DNA of 10,026 nucleotides from CAZXNF01 sp050741255 (GCA_050741255.1 JBOIEQ010000152.1:1-10026), one strand, 5' to 3'. Positions 1 through 7,116 are shown, numbered from the stretch's first letter. The notes: generated by a model from the letters alone, not told the origin. A program made the numbers and translations.

Positions 1-15
1 CCCCAGGAACACCCC

Positions 16-1077
16 ATGATTCTCGTCACCGGCGGCGCCGGTTTCATCGGCTCCAACTTCGTGCTCGATTGGCTGCGCGAAGTCGGGGAGCCCGTCATCA
101 ACCTCGACCTGCTCACTTACGCCGGTAATCTCGAAAACCTCGCTTCGCTGCAGGACGACGGGCGGCACCTGTTCGTGCGCGGCGACATCGACGATCCGAC
201 GCTGGTGCATCGCCTGCTGGGCGAACACGCGCCGCGCGCGGTGATTCATTTCGCGGCCGAATCGCACGTCGACCGCTCGATCCACGGTCCGGACGAATTC
301 ATTCGCACCAATATCCGCGGCACCTACACGCTGCTGGAATGCGTCCGCGCCTACTGGACCGAGCTCGAAGGCGCGGAGAAGGACGACTTCCGCTTCATCC
401 ACGTCTCCACCGACGAGGTCTACGGTTCGCTCGCGCCCGACGCGCCCGCGTTCTCCGAAACGACGCAGTACCAGCCCAACAGTCCGTACTCCGCGTCGAA
501 AGCGGCCTCCGACCACCTGGTGCGCGCCTGGCACCACACGTACGGCATGCCGACGATCACCACCAACTGCTCGAATAATTACGGCCCCTGGCAGTTTCCG
601 GAGAAGCTCATCCCGCTCGTCATCGCCAACGCGCTGGCGGGCAAGAAGCTGCCGGTCTACGGCGACGGCATGAACGTGCGCGACTGGCTGTACGTGACCG
701 ACCATTGCGCCGCGATCCGTACCGTGCTGGCCAGAGGGACGCCGGGCGAGGTCTACAACATCGGCGGCCGGAGCGAGATGCCGAACCTGACGATCATCAA
801 GACCCTGTGCGGACTGCTGGACGAATTGCGGCCCGATGCTGCCGGCCCTTACGAGCGCCTGATCACTTTCGTCAAGGACCGGCCCGGGCACGACCGTCGC
901 TATGCGATCGACGCACGCAAGATCGAGCGGGAGCTCGGCTGGCACCCGGCGGAAACCTTCGAGACCGGCATCCGCAAGACCGTGCAGTGGTACCTCGAGC
1001 GGGAAGAGTGGGTCGGCAACGTGCTGAGCGGCGCGTACCAGCAATGGATCGACCGCAACTACGGAATCCGCGCGTGA
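16..1077 (+). CDS. rfbB: dTDP-glucose 4,6-dehydratase
   Basis: Converts dTDP-D-glucose to dTDP-4-keto-6-deoxy-D-glucose with bound NAD+ in the cytoplasm, the second step of dTDP-L-rhamnose synthesis. The 353-residue protein is a full-length extended SDR. It shows the nucleotide-binding glycine motif TGGAGFIG (residues 5-12), the HFAAESHVDRS block (78-88), the family signature STDEVYG (131-137) with T132, D133 and E134 at the dehydratase positions, and the catalytic pair Y158/K162 in YSASK. The NNYGPWQFPEKLIPL stretch (about 187-201) is typical of RmlB rather than of epimerases. The ATG is preceded by AGGAA at bases 5-9, six bases upstream, which supports this start. The stop overlaps the GTG of rfbA by four bases. 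The promoter is not in the window. Identification is firm from these family motifs. Confidence 0.97.
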   Translation: MILVTGGAGFIGSNFVLDWLREVGEPVINLDLLTYAGNLENLASLQDDGRHLFVRGDIDDPTLVHRLLGEHAPRAVIHFAAESHVDRSIHGPDEFIRTNIRGTYTLLECVRAYWTELEGAEKDDFRFIHVSTDEVYGSLAPDAPAFSETTQYQPNSPYSASKAASDHLVRAWHHTYGMPTITTNCSNNYGPWQFPEKLIPLVIANALAGKKLPVYGDGMNVRDWLYVTDHCAAIRTVLARGTPGEVYNIGGRSEMPNLTIIKTLCGLLDELRPDAAGPYERLITFVKDRPGHDRRYAIDARKIERELGWHPAETFETGIRKTVQWYLEREEWVGNVLSGAYQQWIDRNYGIRA

Positions 1078-1958
1078 CCGCCCGCAAGGGCATCGTGCTG
1101 GCCGGCGGTTCGGGCACGCGGCTGTTTCCGGTGACGATCGCCGTGTCCAAGCAGCTCCTGCCGATCCATGACAAGCCGATGATCTACTACCCGTTGTCGA
1201 CGCTGATGCTCGCCGGCATCCGCGACATCCTCATCATCTCGACGCCGCAGGACACGCCGCGCTTCGAGCACCTGCTGGGCGACGGTGCGCAGTGGGGCCT
1301 GAACCTTTCCTATGCCGTGCAGCCGAGTCCCGACGGGCTCGCGCAGGCCTTCACCATCGGCCGCGATTTCGTGGGCAATGACACGGCGGCGCTGGTGCTG
1401 GGCGACAACATTTTCTACGGGCACGAGTTCGCCAACGATCTCAAGGCCGCCTGCGGGCGCGCCGCGGGCGCGACGGTGTTCGCCTATCCGGTGCACGACC
1501 CTGAGCGCTACGGCGTGGTGGAGTTCGATGCCGCTGGCGTGGCGATCAGCCTGGAGGAAAAGCCCAAACAGCCGAAGTCGCGCTACGCGGTGACCGGGCT
1601 CTATTTCTACGACAACCGCGTGCTGGACATCGCGAAGAACCTCAAGCCCTCCGCGCGCGGCGAACTCGAGATCACCGACGTCAACCGGGCCTATCTCGAC
1701 ATGGGCGCGCTGGACGTGATGGTGATGGGGCGCGGCCATGCGTGGCTGGACACCGGCACGCACGAGTCGCTGATCGATGCGTCCGTGTTCATCAGCACCA
1801 TCGAGAAGCGCCAGGGGCTCAAGGTGTCCTGCCCCGAGGAAATCGCGTGGCGCATGGGCTGGATCGACAACGAAGACCTCACGCGCCTGGCGCAGCCGCT
1901 GGCCAAGAATACCTACGGCCAGTACCTGCTCGGCCTCATGAAAGACAGGGTGTTCTGA
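1074..1958 (+). CDS. rfbA: Glucose-1-phosphate thymidylyltransferase
   Basis: Makes dTDP-glucose from dTTP and glucose-1-phosphate, the first and usually feedback-controlled step of the rhamnose pathway. The start is taken as GTG at 1074, overlapping the rfbB stop in a GTGA junction. This gives 294 residues, the normal RmlA length. The same frame stays open far upstream, but that extension runs inside rfbB and has no similarity to the family. Visible motifs are the nucleotidyltransferase signature LAGGSGTRLFPVT (9-21), SKQLLPIHDKPMIYYPLSTL (25-44), VLGDNIFYG (108-116) with metal-binding D111, EEKP (161-164), and WLDTGTHESL (224-233) with the second metal Asp D226. A weak GGA lies about eight bases before the GTG, so initiation probably depends on coupling to rfbB. 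The stop shares one base with the rfbC ATG. Confidence 0.96.
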   Translation: MTARKGIVLAGGSGTRLFPVTIAVSKQLLPIHDKPMIYYPLSTLMLAGIRDILIISTPQDTPRFEHLLGDGAQWGLNLSYAVQPSPDGLAQAFTIGRDFVGNDTAALVLGDNIFYGHEFANDLKAACGRAAGATVFAYPVHDPERYGVVEFDAAGVAISLEEKPKQPKSRYAVTGLYFYDNRVLDIAKNLKPSARGELEITDVNRAYLDMGALDVMVMGRGHAWLDTGTHESLIDASVFISTIEKRQGLKVSCPEEIAWRMGWIDNEDLTRLAQPLAKNTYGQYLLGLMKDRVF

Positions 1959-2503
1959 TGGATTCCGTACCGATGGTGTTGCCGGGCATGCTGCTGATGG
2001 AGCCGAAGGTCTTCGGCGACGACCGCGGCTTTTTCTACGAGAGCTTCAACGCGCGCCGCTTCGAGGAACTGGCCGGGTTTCGCGCGCACTTCGTGCAGGA
2101 CAATCATTCGCGCTCGCAGAAGAATGTCCTGCGCGGACTGCATTACCAGATCCGCCAGCCGCAGGGAAAGCTCGTGCGGGTGGTGGCGGGCGAGGTCTAC
2201 GACGTGTCGGTGGACATCCGCCGGACATCGCCCTCCTTCGGCCGCTGGGCCGGCGTGCACCTGTCCGCCGAGAACAAGCGGCAGCTCTGGATCCCCGAAG
2301 GTTTCGCGCATGGCTTCGTGGTGTTGTCCGAGACGGCGGAGTTCCTCTACAAGACGACCGATTACTGGGCGCCCGAACACGAGCGCTGCATCCGCTGGAA
2401 CGATCCGCAACTCGCGATCGGCTGGCCGCTGGACGGCGAGCCGCGCGTGTCGGCCAAGGACGGCCAGGGAGTGGCCTTCGACGCGGCGGAAGTGTTCGAG
2501 TAA
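1958..2503 (+). CDS. rfbC: dTDP-4-dehydrorhamnose 3,5-epimerase
   Basis: Epimerises C3 and C5 of dTDP-4-keto-6-deoxyglucose to give dTDP-4-keto-L-rhamnose. The 181-residue single-domain RmlC cupin has the expected length. It shows DDRGFFYESF (21-30), the signature NVLRGLHYQ (56-64) with catalytic base H62, QGKLVRV (69-75) with K71, YDVSVDIR (81-88), IPEGFAHGF (112-120) and EFLYKTTDYW (128-137). Y131 or Y137 is the expected catalytic tyrosine region. The ATG at 1958 overlaps the rfbA stop by one base (TGATG), and an AGGG seven bases upstream can act as ribosome-binding site. The open frame continues upstream into rfbA, but that part is not RmlC-like. An internal ATG at 1973 is possible but would trim the conserved N-terminal strand. 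The stop overlaps rfbD by one base. Confidence 0.96.
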   Translation: MDSVPMVLPGMLLMEPKVFGDDRGFFYESFNARRFEELAGFRAHFVQDNHSRSQKNVLRGLHYQIRQPQGKLVRVVAGEVYDVSVDIRRTSPSFGRWAGVHLSAENKRQLWIPEGFAHGFVVLSETAEFLYKTTDYWAPEHERCIRWNDPQLAIGWPLDGEPRVSAKDGQGVAFDAAEVFE

Positions 2504-3468
2504 TGCGCATCCTGCTGACGGGCGCGACCGGACAGGTGGGGTGGGAGCTTGCGCGCACGCTGATGCCGCTGGGCAAGGTAATTATCGCCGATCGTACGCG
2601 CTGTGACCTCGCGCAGCCGCGGACGCTCGCGGCCGCCGTGGATGAAGTTCGGCCCGATGTCATCGTGAATGCCGCCGCCTACACGGCGGTGGACAAGGCC
2701 GAGGACGAGACGGCGCTGGCGATGGCGGTCAATGCCGAGGCCCCCGGCGAACTCGCGAAGGCCGCGCGGCGGCACGGGGCGCTGCTGGCCCACTATTCGA
2801 CCGATTACGTGTTCGACGGCGGCCAGTACAGCCCATACCGGGAGACCGATCCCACCGGCCCGCTCGGCACCTATGGCCGGAGCAAGCTGGCCGGCGAGGA
2901 GGCGGTGGCCGCGAGCGGCGCGGACCACGTCATCTTCCGGACGAGCTGGGTGTACGCGGCCCGCGGCAAGAACTTCCTGCTGACGATGCTGCGGCTGGCC
3001 CGTGAACGGGAACAACTGCGCGTGGTGGTCGACCAGTTCGGCGCGCCGACGTGGGCGCGGCTGATCGCCGAAACGACCGCGCTGGCGCTGCAGCAGGATC
3101 TGGCGCGTCGCCACGAGGGTGCGTTCGAAAGCGCGCTCGTCCATCTGACGGCGGCGGGTTCGACGAGCTGGCATGGCTTCGCGAGCGCCATCGTGGACGC
3201 AGCGCGCGAACAGGGCATGCCGCTGCAATGCCGCGAGGTCATTCCGATTACCACTGCCGAGTATCCGCTGCCGTCACCGCGGCCGGCGAACTCCCGGCTG
3301 GCCGGCGACCGCCTGGCGCAGCGTTACGGCCTGGAGATGCCGGCGTGGGAATGGTGCCTGCACCTGTGCCTGGCCGAACTTCAACCCGCCGCCGGCCCGT
3401 CCGTGGCGGCGGAGCCTCCGCGCCTGGTGAAGCCGCTGCCAGGGCAGCAACTCGAGAGTGCGCTATGA
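2503..3468 (+). CDS. rfbD: dTDP-4-dehydrorhamnose reductase
   Basis: Reduces dTDP-4-keto-L-rhamnose to dTDP-L-rhamnose with NAD(P)H, the last step of the pathway. The 321-residue SDR shows the cofactor motif GATGQVG (7-13), NAAAYTAVDKAE (56-67), STDYVFDG (99-106), the catalytic Y124/K128 in TYGRSK, RTSWVY (146-151), VVVDQFGAPT (174-183) and the C-terminal RPANSRL (260-266). The start is ATG in a TAATG overlap with the rfbC stop. The recognisable RmlD domain ends near residue 293 (LCLAEL). The last 28 or so residues, rich in Pro and Ala, are an extra tail. The tail reaches the next gene's start, so the two genes overlap by four bases (ATGA). No frameshift is visible. Function is firm; the tail has no recognisable role. 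Confidence 0.95.
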   Translation: MRILLTGATGQVGWELARTLMPLGKVIIADRTRCDLAQPRTLAAAVDEVRPDVIVNAAAYTAVDKAEDETALAMAVNAEAPGELAKAARRHGALLAHYSTDYVFDGGQYSPYRETDPTGPLGTYGRSKLAGEEAVAASGADHVIFRTSWVYAARGKNFLLTMLRLAREREQLRVVVDQFGAPTWARLIAETTALALQQDLARRHEGAFESALVHLTAAGSTSWHGFASAIVDAAREQGMPLQCREVIPITTAEYPLPSPRPANSRLAGDRLAQRYGLEMPAWEWCLHLCLAELQPAAGPSVAAEPPRLVKPLPGQQLESAL

Positions 3469-4622
3469 AAGCCATGATTCTCGCCGCCGGCAAGGGCACC
3501 CGTGTCCAGCCGCTGACCTACGAACTGCCCAAGCCGATGATCCCCATCCTCGGCAAGCCGGTCATGGAATACCTGATCGAGCATCTGGCGCGCTACGGCG
3601 TGCGCGAGATCATGATCAACGTCAGCTACCTCAACGACAGGATCGAGCGCTATTTCGGCGACGGCCGCCGTTTCGGCGTCGAGATCGGCTATTCGTTCGA
3701 GGGCGCCATGGAGAAGGGCGCCGTGGTGCCGCGCCCGGTGGGTTCGGCGGGCGGCGTGCGCAAGATCCAGGACCACAGCGGTTTCTTCGACGAGACGACT
3801 ATCGTGCTGTGCGGCGATGCGCTGATCGACCTCGACCTCAAGTCCGCGCTGCACGAACACAAGCGGCGCGGCGCGCAGGCCAGCCTGGTGGCGAAGGAGG
3901 TGCGGCCGGAGCAGGTATCGGACTACGGCATCGTCGTGATGGACACCGACGGCCGCATCACTTCGTTCCAGGAGAAACCCAAACCCGAGGACGCGCTGTC
4001 GAACTGGGCGAACACCGGCATCTACATCTTCGAGCCGGAAGTGATCGACCTGATTCCCTCCGGCAAGACCTTCGACATCGGCGGCGACCTGTTCCCGCTG
4101 CTGGTGCAGCAGGGCCGGCCGTTTTTCGCGCAGCGGCGCTTCTTCAACTGGATCGACATCGGCAAAGTGACGGACTACTGGGTCGTGCTGCAGAAGGTGA
4201 TGCAGGGCGAAGTCGCCGATTTCAACATTCCGGGCCGGGAAATCCGCAAGGGCGTGTGGGCCGGACTCAATACGAGTGTCGACTGGAACGGCACGACGAT
4301 CGAGGGGCCGGTCTACATCGGCTCCGGCTGCACGATCGAAGCGGGTGCGACGATCGTCGGACCCACCTGGATCGGGCACGGCAGCCGGGTCCGTTCCGGC
4401 GGCCGGGTGTCGCGCAGCGTGCTGTTCGAATACACCTGCGTGGAGGCTGCGAGCGACCTGCAGGACTCGATCGTCTGCGGCAATTATGCGGTCGCGCGCT
4501 CCGGCCACACCATCCACGTCGAGGACGCGCGCGCGCCGCGGATCTGGAGCGATGCCCGCGCGGAGCCCGAGGCGGATTTGCTGTCCCGGGACCTGAAGGC
4601 GCTCCTGCAAGCGGTGTCCTGA
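3465..4622 (+). CDS. Sugar nucleotidyltransferase, mannose-1-phosphate guanylyltransferase-like, with beta-helix tail
   Basis: A 385-residue two-domain enzyme predicted to join a nucleoside triphosphate to a sugar-1-phosphate. The N-terminal Rossmann-like domain (1 to about 245) has LAAGKGTRVQPLT (6-18), the substrate-loop lysine region LPKPMIPILGKPVMEYLIEH (21-40), GSAGGVRKIQ (93-102), VLCGDALIDLDL (114-125) with metal Asp D118, FQEKPKPE (168-175) and NWIDIGKVTDYW (228-239). The C-terminal part (about 262-345) has hexapeptide-like turns such as VYIGSGCTIEAGATIVGPTW, a left-handed beta-helix. From memory, the layout including the long SFEGAMEKG loop (78-85) resembles cyanobacterial proteins annotated as mannose-1-phosphate guanylyltransferase, so GDP-mannose is the best guess. 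Base and sugar specificity cannot be read from the motifs, and a UDP- or dTDP-sugar product is possible. Start is ATG at 3465, overlapping rfbD by four bases, so it belongs to the rhamnose operon. Confidence 0.85.
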   Translation: MKAMILAAGKGTRVQPLTYELPKPMIPILGKPVMEYLIEHLARYGVREIMINVSYLNDRIERYFGDGRRFGVEIGYSFEGAMEKGAVVPRPVGSAGGVRKIQDHSGFFDETTIVLCGDALIDLDLKSALHEHKRRGAQASLVAKEVRPEQVSDYGIVVMDTDGRITSFQEKPKPEDALSNWANTGIYIFEPEVIDLIPSGKTFDIGGDLFPLLVQQGRPFFAQRRFFNWIDIGKVTDYWVVLQKVMQGEVADFNIPGREIRKGVWAGLNTSVDWNGTTIEGPVYIGSGCTIEAGATIVGPTWIGHGSRVRSGGRVSRSVLFEYTCVEAASDLQDSIVCGNYAVARSGHTIHVEDARAPRIWSDARAEPEADLLSRDLKALLQAVS

Positions 4623-4638
4623 GCGGGGCGCAGGGAAA

Positions 4639-4665
4639 TTCGCAGGCGCCGCAGTGCGCTATGAT
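4639..4665 (+). promoter_or_regulatory. Possible sigma-70 promoter before galE
   Basis: TATGAT at 4660-4665 matches five of six bases of the -10 consensus. TTCGCA at 4639-4644 matches four of six of the -35 consensus, but the spacing is 15 bases, shorter than the optimal 17. A perfect 10-bp palindrome, CGCCATGGCG (4668-4677), covers the expected transcription start region and could be an operator or chance. The location in the 88-base gap before galE makes a separate galE promoter reasonable. Readthrough from the rhamnose operon is equally possible because no terminator is visible here. Confidence 0.4.
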
Positions 4666-4710
4666 CGCGCCATGGCGTGAGCTTCGTCGCGCGGCGCTTT
4701 CCGTTCTCCC

Positions 4711-5724
4711 ATGACTTCCTCCTCCCGCATTCTCGTCACCGGCGGCGTCGGCTATATCGGCTCGCACACGGTGGTCGAACTGCTGGCCGCGGGCCACGCG
4801 GTCTTCATCATCGACAACCTCAGCAACAGCAAGCGCGGGGTGCTCGACCGCATCGAACGGATCGCGGGCCGGCGCCCGGACTTCGCGGAGCTCGACATCC
4901 GCGACCGCGCCGGGCTGCGGGCGCTGTTCAAGGCGCAGGCCTTCGTCACCGTCATCCATTTCGCTGGCTTGAAGGCGGTGGGGGAATCGGTCGCCAAACC
5001 GCTGCTCTACTACGACAACAACGTCTCCGGCAGCGTTGCGTTGTTCGAGACGATGGGGGAGGCGGGCGTGAAGCGCCTGGTGTTCTCCTCCTCGGCCACG
5101 GTCTACGGCGATCCGCACGCGGTGCCGATCCGCGAGGACTTCCCGCTGTCCGCGACCAATGCATACGGCCGCTCCAAGCTGATGATCGAGGAGATCCTGC
5201 GCGATCTTTCGAAGTCGGATCCGGCCTGGCGGGTCGCGCTGCTGCGTTACTTCAACCCGGTGGGCGCCCATGTCTCGGGGCTGATCGGCGAGGACCCGAG
5301 CGGCATCCCCAACAACCTGATGCCCTTCGCGGCGCAGGTGGCGGTGGGCAAGCTGGCCGAACTGTCGGTGTTCGGCAACGATTACCCCACGCCCGACGGC
5401 ACGGGCGTGCGCGACTACATCCACGTTGTCGATCTCGCGCTCGGGCACGTGGCGGCGCTCAAGGCGCTCGATCGCGCGCCCGGGGTGCTGACCGTCAATC
5501 TCGGCACGGGCCGCGGCTACAGCGTGCTGGAGCTGGTGGCCGCGCTGGCGGCGGCGAGCGGCCGCAAGATTCCGTACAAGATCGTCGGCCGCCGGCCGGG
5601 CGACATCGCGCAGTGCTATGCGGATCCGTCGCTGGCGCTTGAACTGTTGAAGTGGCGCGCAACGCGCGGCATCGAGGAGATGTGCGCCGATACGTGGCGC
5701 TGGCAGACGCAGGGCGGGGGCTGA
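4711..5724 (+). CDS. galE: UDP-glucose 4-epimerase (GalE), possibly also acting on UDP-GlcNAc
   Basis: Interconverts UDP-glucose and UDP-galactose through a keto intermediate using bound NAD+. The 337-residue protein is full length. It shows TGGVGYIGSHT (10-20), IDNLSNS (34-40), VIHFAGLKAVGES (81-93), SSSATVYGDP (126-135), catalytic Y152/K156 in AYGRSK, RYFNPVGAH (179-187), DYIHVVDLA (235-243) and the C-terminal DIAQCYADP (298-306). C302 aligns by motif with Tyr299 of the E. coli enzyme. That position gates entry of N-acetylated substrates, and a Cys is found in epimerases that also use UDP-GlcNAc/GalNAc, so dual activity is plausible but inferred. The ATG at 4711 is chosen because the glycine motif begins soon after it; no strong Shine-Dalgarno sequence precedes it. 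Context is the preceding sugar-nucleotide operon, fitting supply of galactose-type residues for surface polysaccharide. Confidence 0.95.
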   Translation: MTSSSRILVTGGVGYIGSHTVVELLAAGHAVFIIDNLSNSKRGVLDRIERIAGRRPDFAELDIRDRAGLRALFKAQAFVTVIHFAGLKAVGESVAKPLLYYDNNVSGSVALFETMGEAGVKRLVFSSSATVYGDPHAVPIREDFPLSATNAYGRSKLMIEEILRDLSKSDPAWRVALLRYFNPVGAHVSGLIGEDPSGIPNNLMPFAAQVAVGKLAELSVFGNDYPTPDGTGVRDYIHVVDLALGHVAALKALDRAPGVLTVNLGTGRGYSVLELVAALAAASGRKIPYKIVGRRPGDIAQCYADPSLALELLKWRATRGIEEMCADTWRWQTQGGG

Positions 5725-5744
5725 TCTACGTCAAAGTCACTTTC

Positions 5745-5876
5745 GCCGCCAAGACGCCAAGGACGCCAAGAAGAACAAAAATCAGGGTGTCCTGACGGTC
5801 ATGCTGACTGCGCGTCCTTATACGCAGTGGCAAGTTGACCTTCCGCAGTTCTTGGCGTCCTTGGCGCCTTGGCGGC
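5745..5876. repeat. 28-bp inverted repeat made of tandem 9-mers, in a convergent spacer
   Basis: The left arm (5745-5772) and right arm (5849-5876) are reverse complements at 27 of 28 positions, separated by 76 bases. Each arm is a short tandem array with 9-base period. The left arm reads GCCGCCAAG, ACGCCAAGG, ACGCCAAGA; the single mismatch is A against G at its tenth base. The 76-base centre holds smaller stems: TCAGG/CCTGA with a 4-base loop (5782-5795) and ACTGCG/CGCAGT (5807-5828). The element fills the gap between the galE stop (5724) and the stop of the minus-strand regulator gene (5893). It could act as a bidirectional terminator or mRNA stabiliser, although neither side has a clear T-tract. 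Such GCCAAGG-type units resemble dispersed repeats of high-GC genomes; that resemblance is from memory and untested. Confidence 0.8.
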
Positions 5877-5892
5877 CAATCTGCTTTGGAAA

Positions 5893-6489
5893 TCAGCCGT
5901 CCTTGTCCGGGCTGTAGACCACCACGATCGCCTTGGCTTCGCCTTCCAGCGCGCGGCCGCGGTGCGGGATGCGGGCGTTGAGGTAGATGGAATCGCCGGG
6001 TTCCAGAACCACCTTCTCGCTGCCGGCCTGCCATTCGACGCGGCCTTCCAGCACGAACAGGAACTCCTCGCCGTCGTGTTCGAAGAACACGTACTTGTCG
6101 AGGTCACGCGGGAAGGTGAAGAGGAAGGGTTCCATCTTCTTGTCGGCCTTCTTGTCGGCGAGGCTCGCGTAGTCGTAACCGAACGCCGTGCCGCCGCGCA
6201 CCACCGACTTGCGTTCGTTAGAGCGCACGACGCAAAAGCCGCGGCCGTTGTCCGCGGACGCGGCCTGCAGGAGGTCGGTGATGTCGGTGCCGAGCGCCTG
6301 CGCGATGCGTGACAGCGTGCCGATCGGCGGCAGTTTCTTCGAGTTCTCGATCTTGGACAGATAGCCCTTGGTGAAGCCGGTGGCGCCCGCGAGCTGCTCG
6401 AGCGTCAGTCCGGCGCGCGCGCGGCGCTCGGCGATGCGTTCACCGATCACCTGTTCCAGCGGCGGTGGCGGGGGCGGGGCTGCGTCCAT
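5893..6489 (-). CDS. XRE-family transcriptional regulator with C-terminal cupin domain
   Basis: A 198-residue one-component regulator. After a proline-rich leader (residues 5-10 are six prolines), a helix-turn-helix domain spans about 12-72 with LTLEQLAGATGFTKGYLSKIENSKK-type helices, the XRE pattern of the SIENG/KIEN class. A small cupin follows at about 118-192, with EHDGEEFLFVLEG-like strand residues H138, E141 and E142, then LEPGDSIYLNARIPHRG containing H176. Proteins of this design are known to sense small molecules or metals through the cupin and to repress or activate nearby catabolic and transport genes. The start ATG at 6489 directly abuts the stop of the upstream DJ-1 gene with no spacer, so the two are translationally coupled. 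A role in controlling the divergent TRAP/cupin/MBL genes through the repeats at 7117-7240 is inferred from position. The ligand is unknown. Confidence 0.9.
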   Translation of the reverse strand: MDAAPPPPPPLEQVIGERIAERRARAGLTLEQLAGATGFTKGYLSKIENSKKLPPIGTLSRIAQALGTDITDLLQAASADNGRGFCVVRSNERKSVVRGGTAFGYDYASLADKKADKKMEPFLFTFPRDLDKYVFFEHDGEEFLFVLEGRVEWQAGSEKVVLEPGDSIYLNARIPHRGRALEGEAKAIVVVYSPDKDG

Positions 6490-7110
6490 TCAGGCGATCC
6501 GGGTGGCGAGGCGCGCACGGTTGGCGTCGCGGGCGGCCGAGTATTCGATGATGCGCGCGGTCTCACGTGCGGCGTCGGCGCCGATGAAGCGCTCGATCAG
6601 GTACAGCATGGCGTCGATGCACAGCGTGACGCCGCCGCCGGTGACGACGCGGCCGTCGTCCACCACCAGCGCGGAAACGGCGTCCACCGCCGGGTAGCGT
6701 TCGCGCAGCAGTCCGAGCGGCGGCGCTTCGCTGCCCGTCACCTCCTGCTTGGTCGTGGCCGTGTGCCCGTCGAGCACGCCCGCTGCGGCCAGGATCATGG
6801 CGCCGGTGCACACCGAGGCGGTGACGCCGCGCGACGACCACGCGCGCACGAAGGCCAGTGTTGCCTCGCAGCGCGCGGCCTCCTGCCAGCCGGGCCCGCC
6901 GGTGACGATCAGTACATCGGCATCCGGGGCATCCGCATACCCGTGGTCGGCGATCACTTTCAGGCCGTTGGCGAGCGCGACCACGCCGGCCTCACGCGCG
7001 ACGGTGTACATCGCGATCTGCGGGGCGACGCGGCGCGCCATCGACAGCACGCCGAAGGTGGCGAGATCGATCGACTCGACGCCGGGGTAGAGCAGGATGG
7101 CGGCTTTCAT
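6490..7110 (-). CDS. DJ-1/PfpI family protein
   Basis: A 206-residue member of the class I glutamine-amidotransferase-like superfamily, which contains isonitrile hydratases, glyoxalase III-type enzymes and peptidase-like proteins. Visible are ILLYPGVESIDLATFG (5-20) with the acidic residues E12 and D15 in the usual active-site strand, VLIVTGGPGW (66-75), and the nucleophile elbow ASVCTGAMILAAAGVLDG (98-115) with catalytic C101. In relatives the next strand usually reads ATTHW with a catalytic-site histidine. Here it reads ATTKQ with K121, so the chemistry may differ. There is no signal peptide, suggesting a cytoplasmic protein. It is the first gene of a two-gene minus-strand operon with the XRE-cupin regulator. 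No strong Shine-Dalgarno sequence is seen; a GGGAAA lies about seven bases upstream of the ATG. The exact substrate cannot be stated. Confidence 0.88.
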   Translation of the reverse strand: MKAAILLYPGVESIDLATFGVLSMARRVAPQIAMYTVAREAGVVALANGLKVIADHGYADAPDADVLIVTGGPGWQEAARCEATLAFVRAWSSRGVTASVCTGAMILAAAGVLDGHTATTKQEVTGSEAPPLGLLRERYPAVDAVSALVVDDGRVVTGGGVTLCIDAMLYLIERFIGADAARETARIIEYSAARDANRARLATRIA

Positions 7111-7116
7111 GGGTGA

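Noticed and set aside
705..1073. N-terminal extension of RfbA upstream of GTG 1074
   Set aside because: The upstream codons run inside rfbB out of frame. The nucleotidyltransferase signature begins right after the GTG, and the 294-residue product has the normal length.
3381..4610. Long minus-strand open frame of 409 codons opposite the nucleotidyltransferase gene
   Set aside because: It lies wholly opposite a well-supported gene, has an Arg/Ala/His-rich composition typical of antisense frames in GC-rich DNA, and shows no recognisable domain.
3458..4714. Plus-strand frame of 418 codons overlapping the nucleotidyltransferase gene in another frame
   Set aside because: The product is Arg/Pro/Gly-rich low-complexity sequence without domains, while the alternative frame encodes a complete enzyme.
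5745..5876. CRISPR-like array
   Set aside because: The 9-base units are contiguous without spacers, the two arms are inverted rather than direct, and no cas gene is near.
5726..6034. Small minus-strand open frame reading through the inverted repeat
   Set aside because: Its C-terminal LGVLGVLAA sequence is simply the translated repeat arm, and the rest is out of frame within the XRE-cupin gene.
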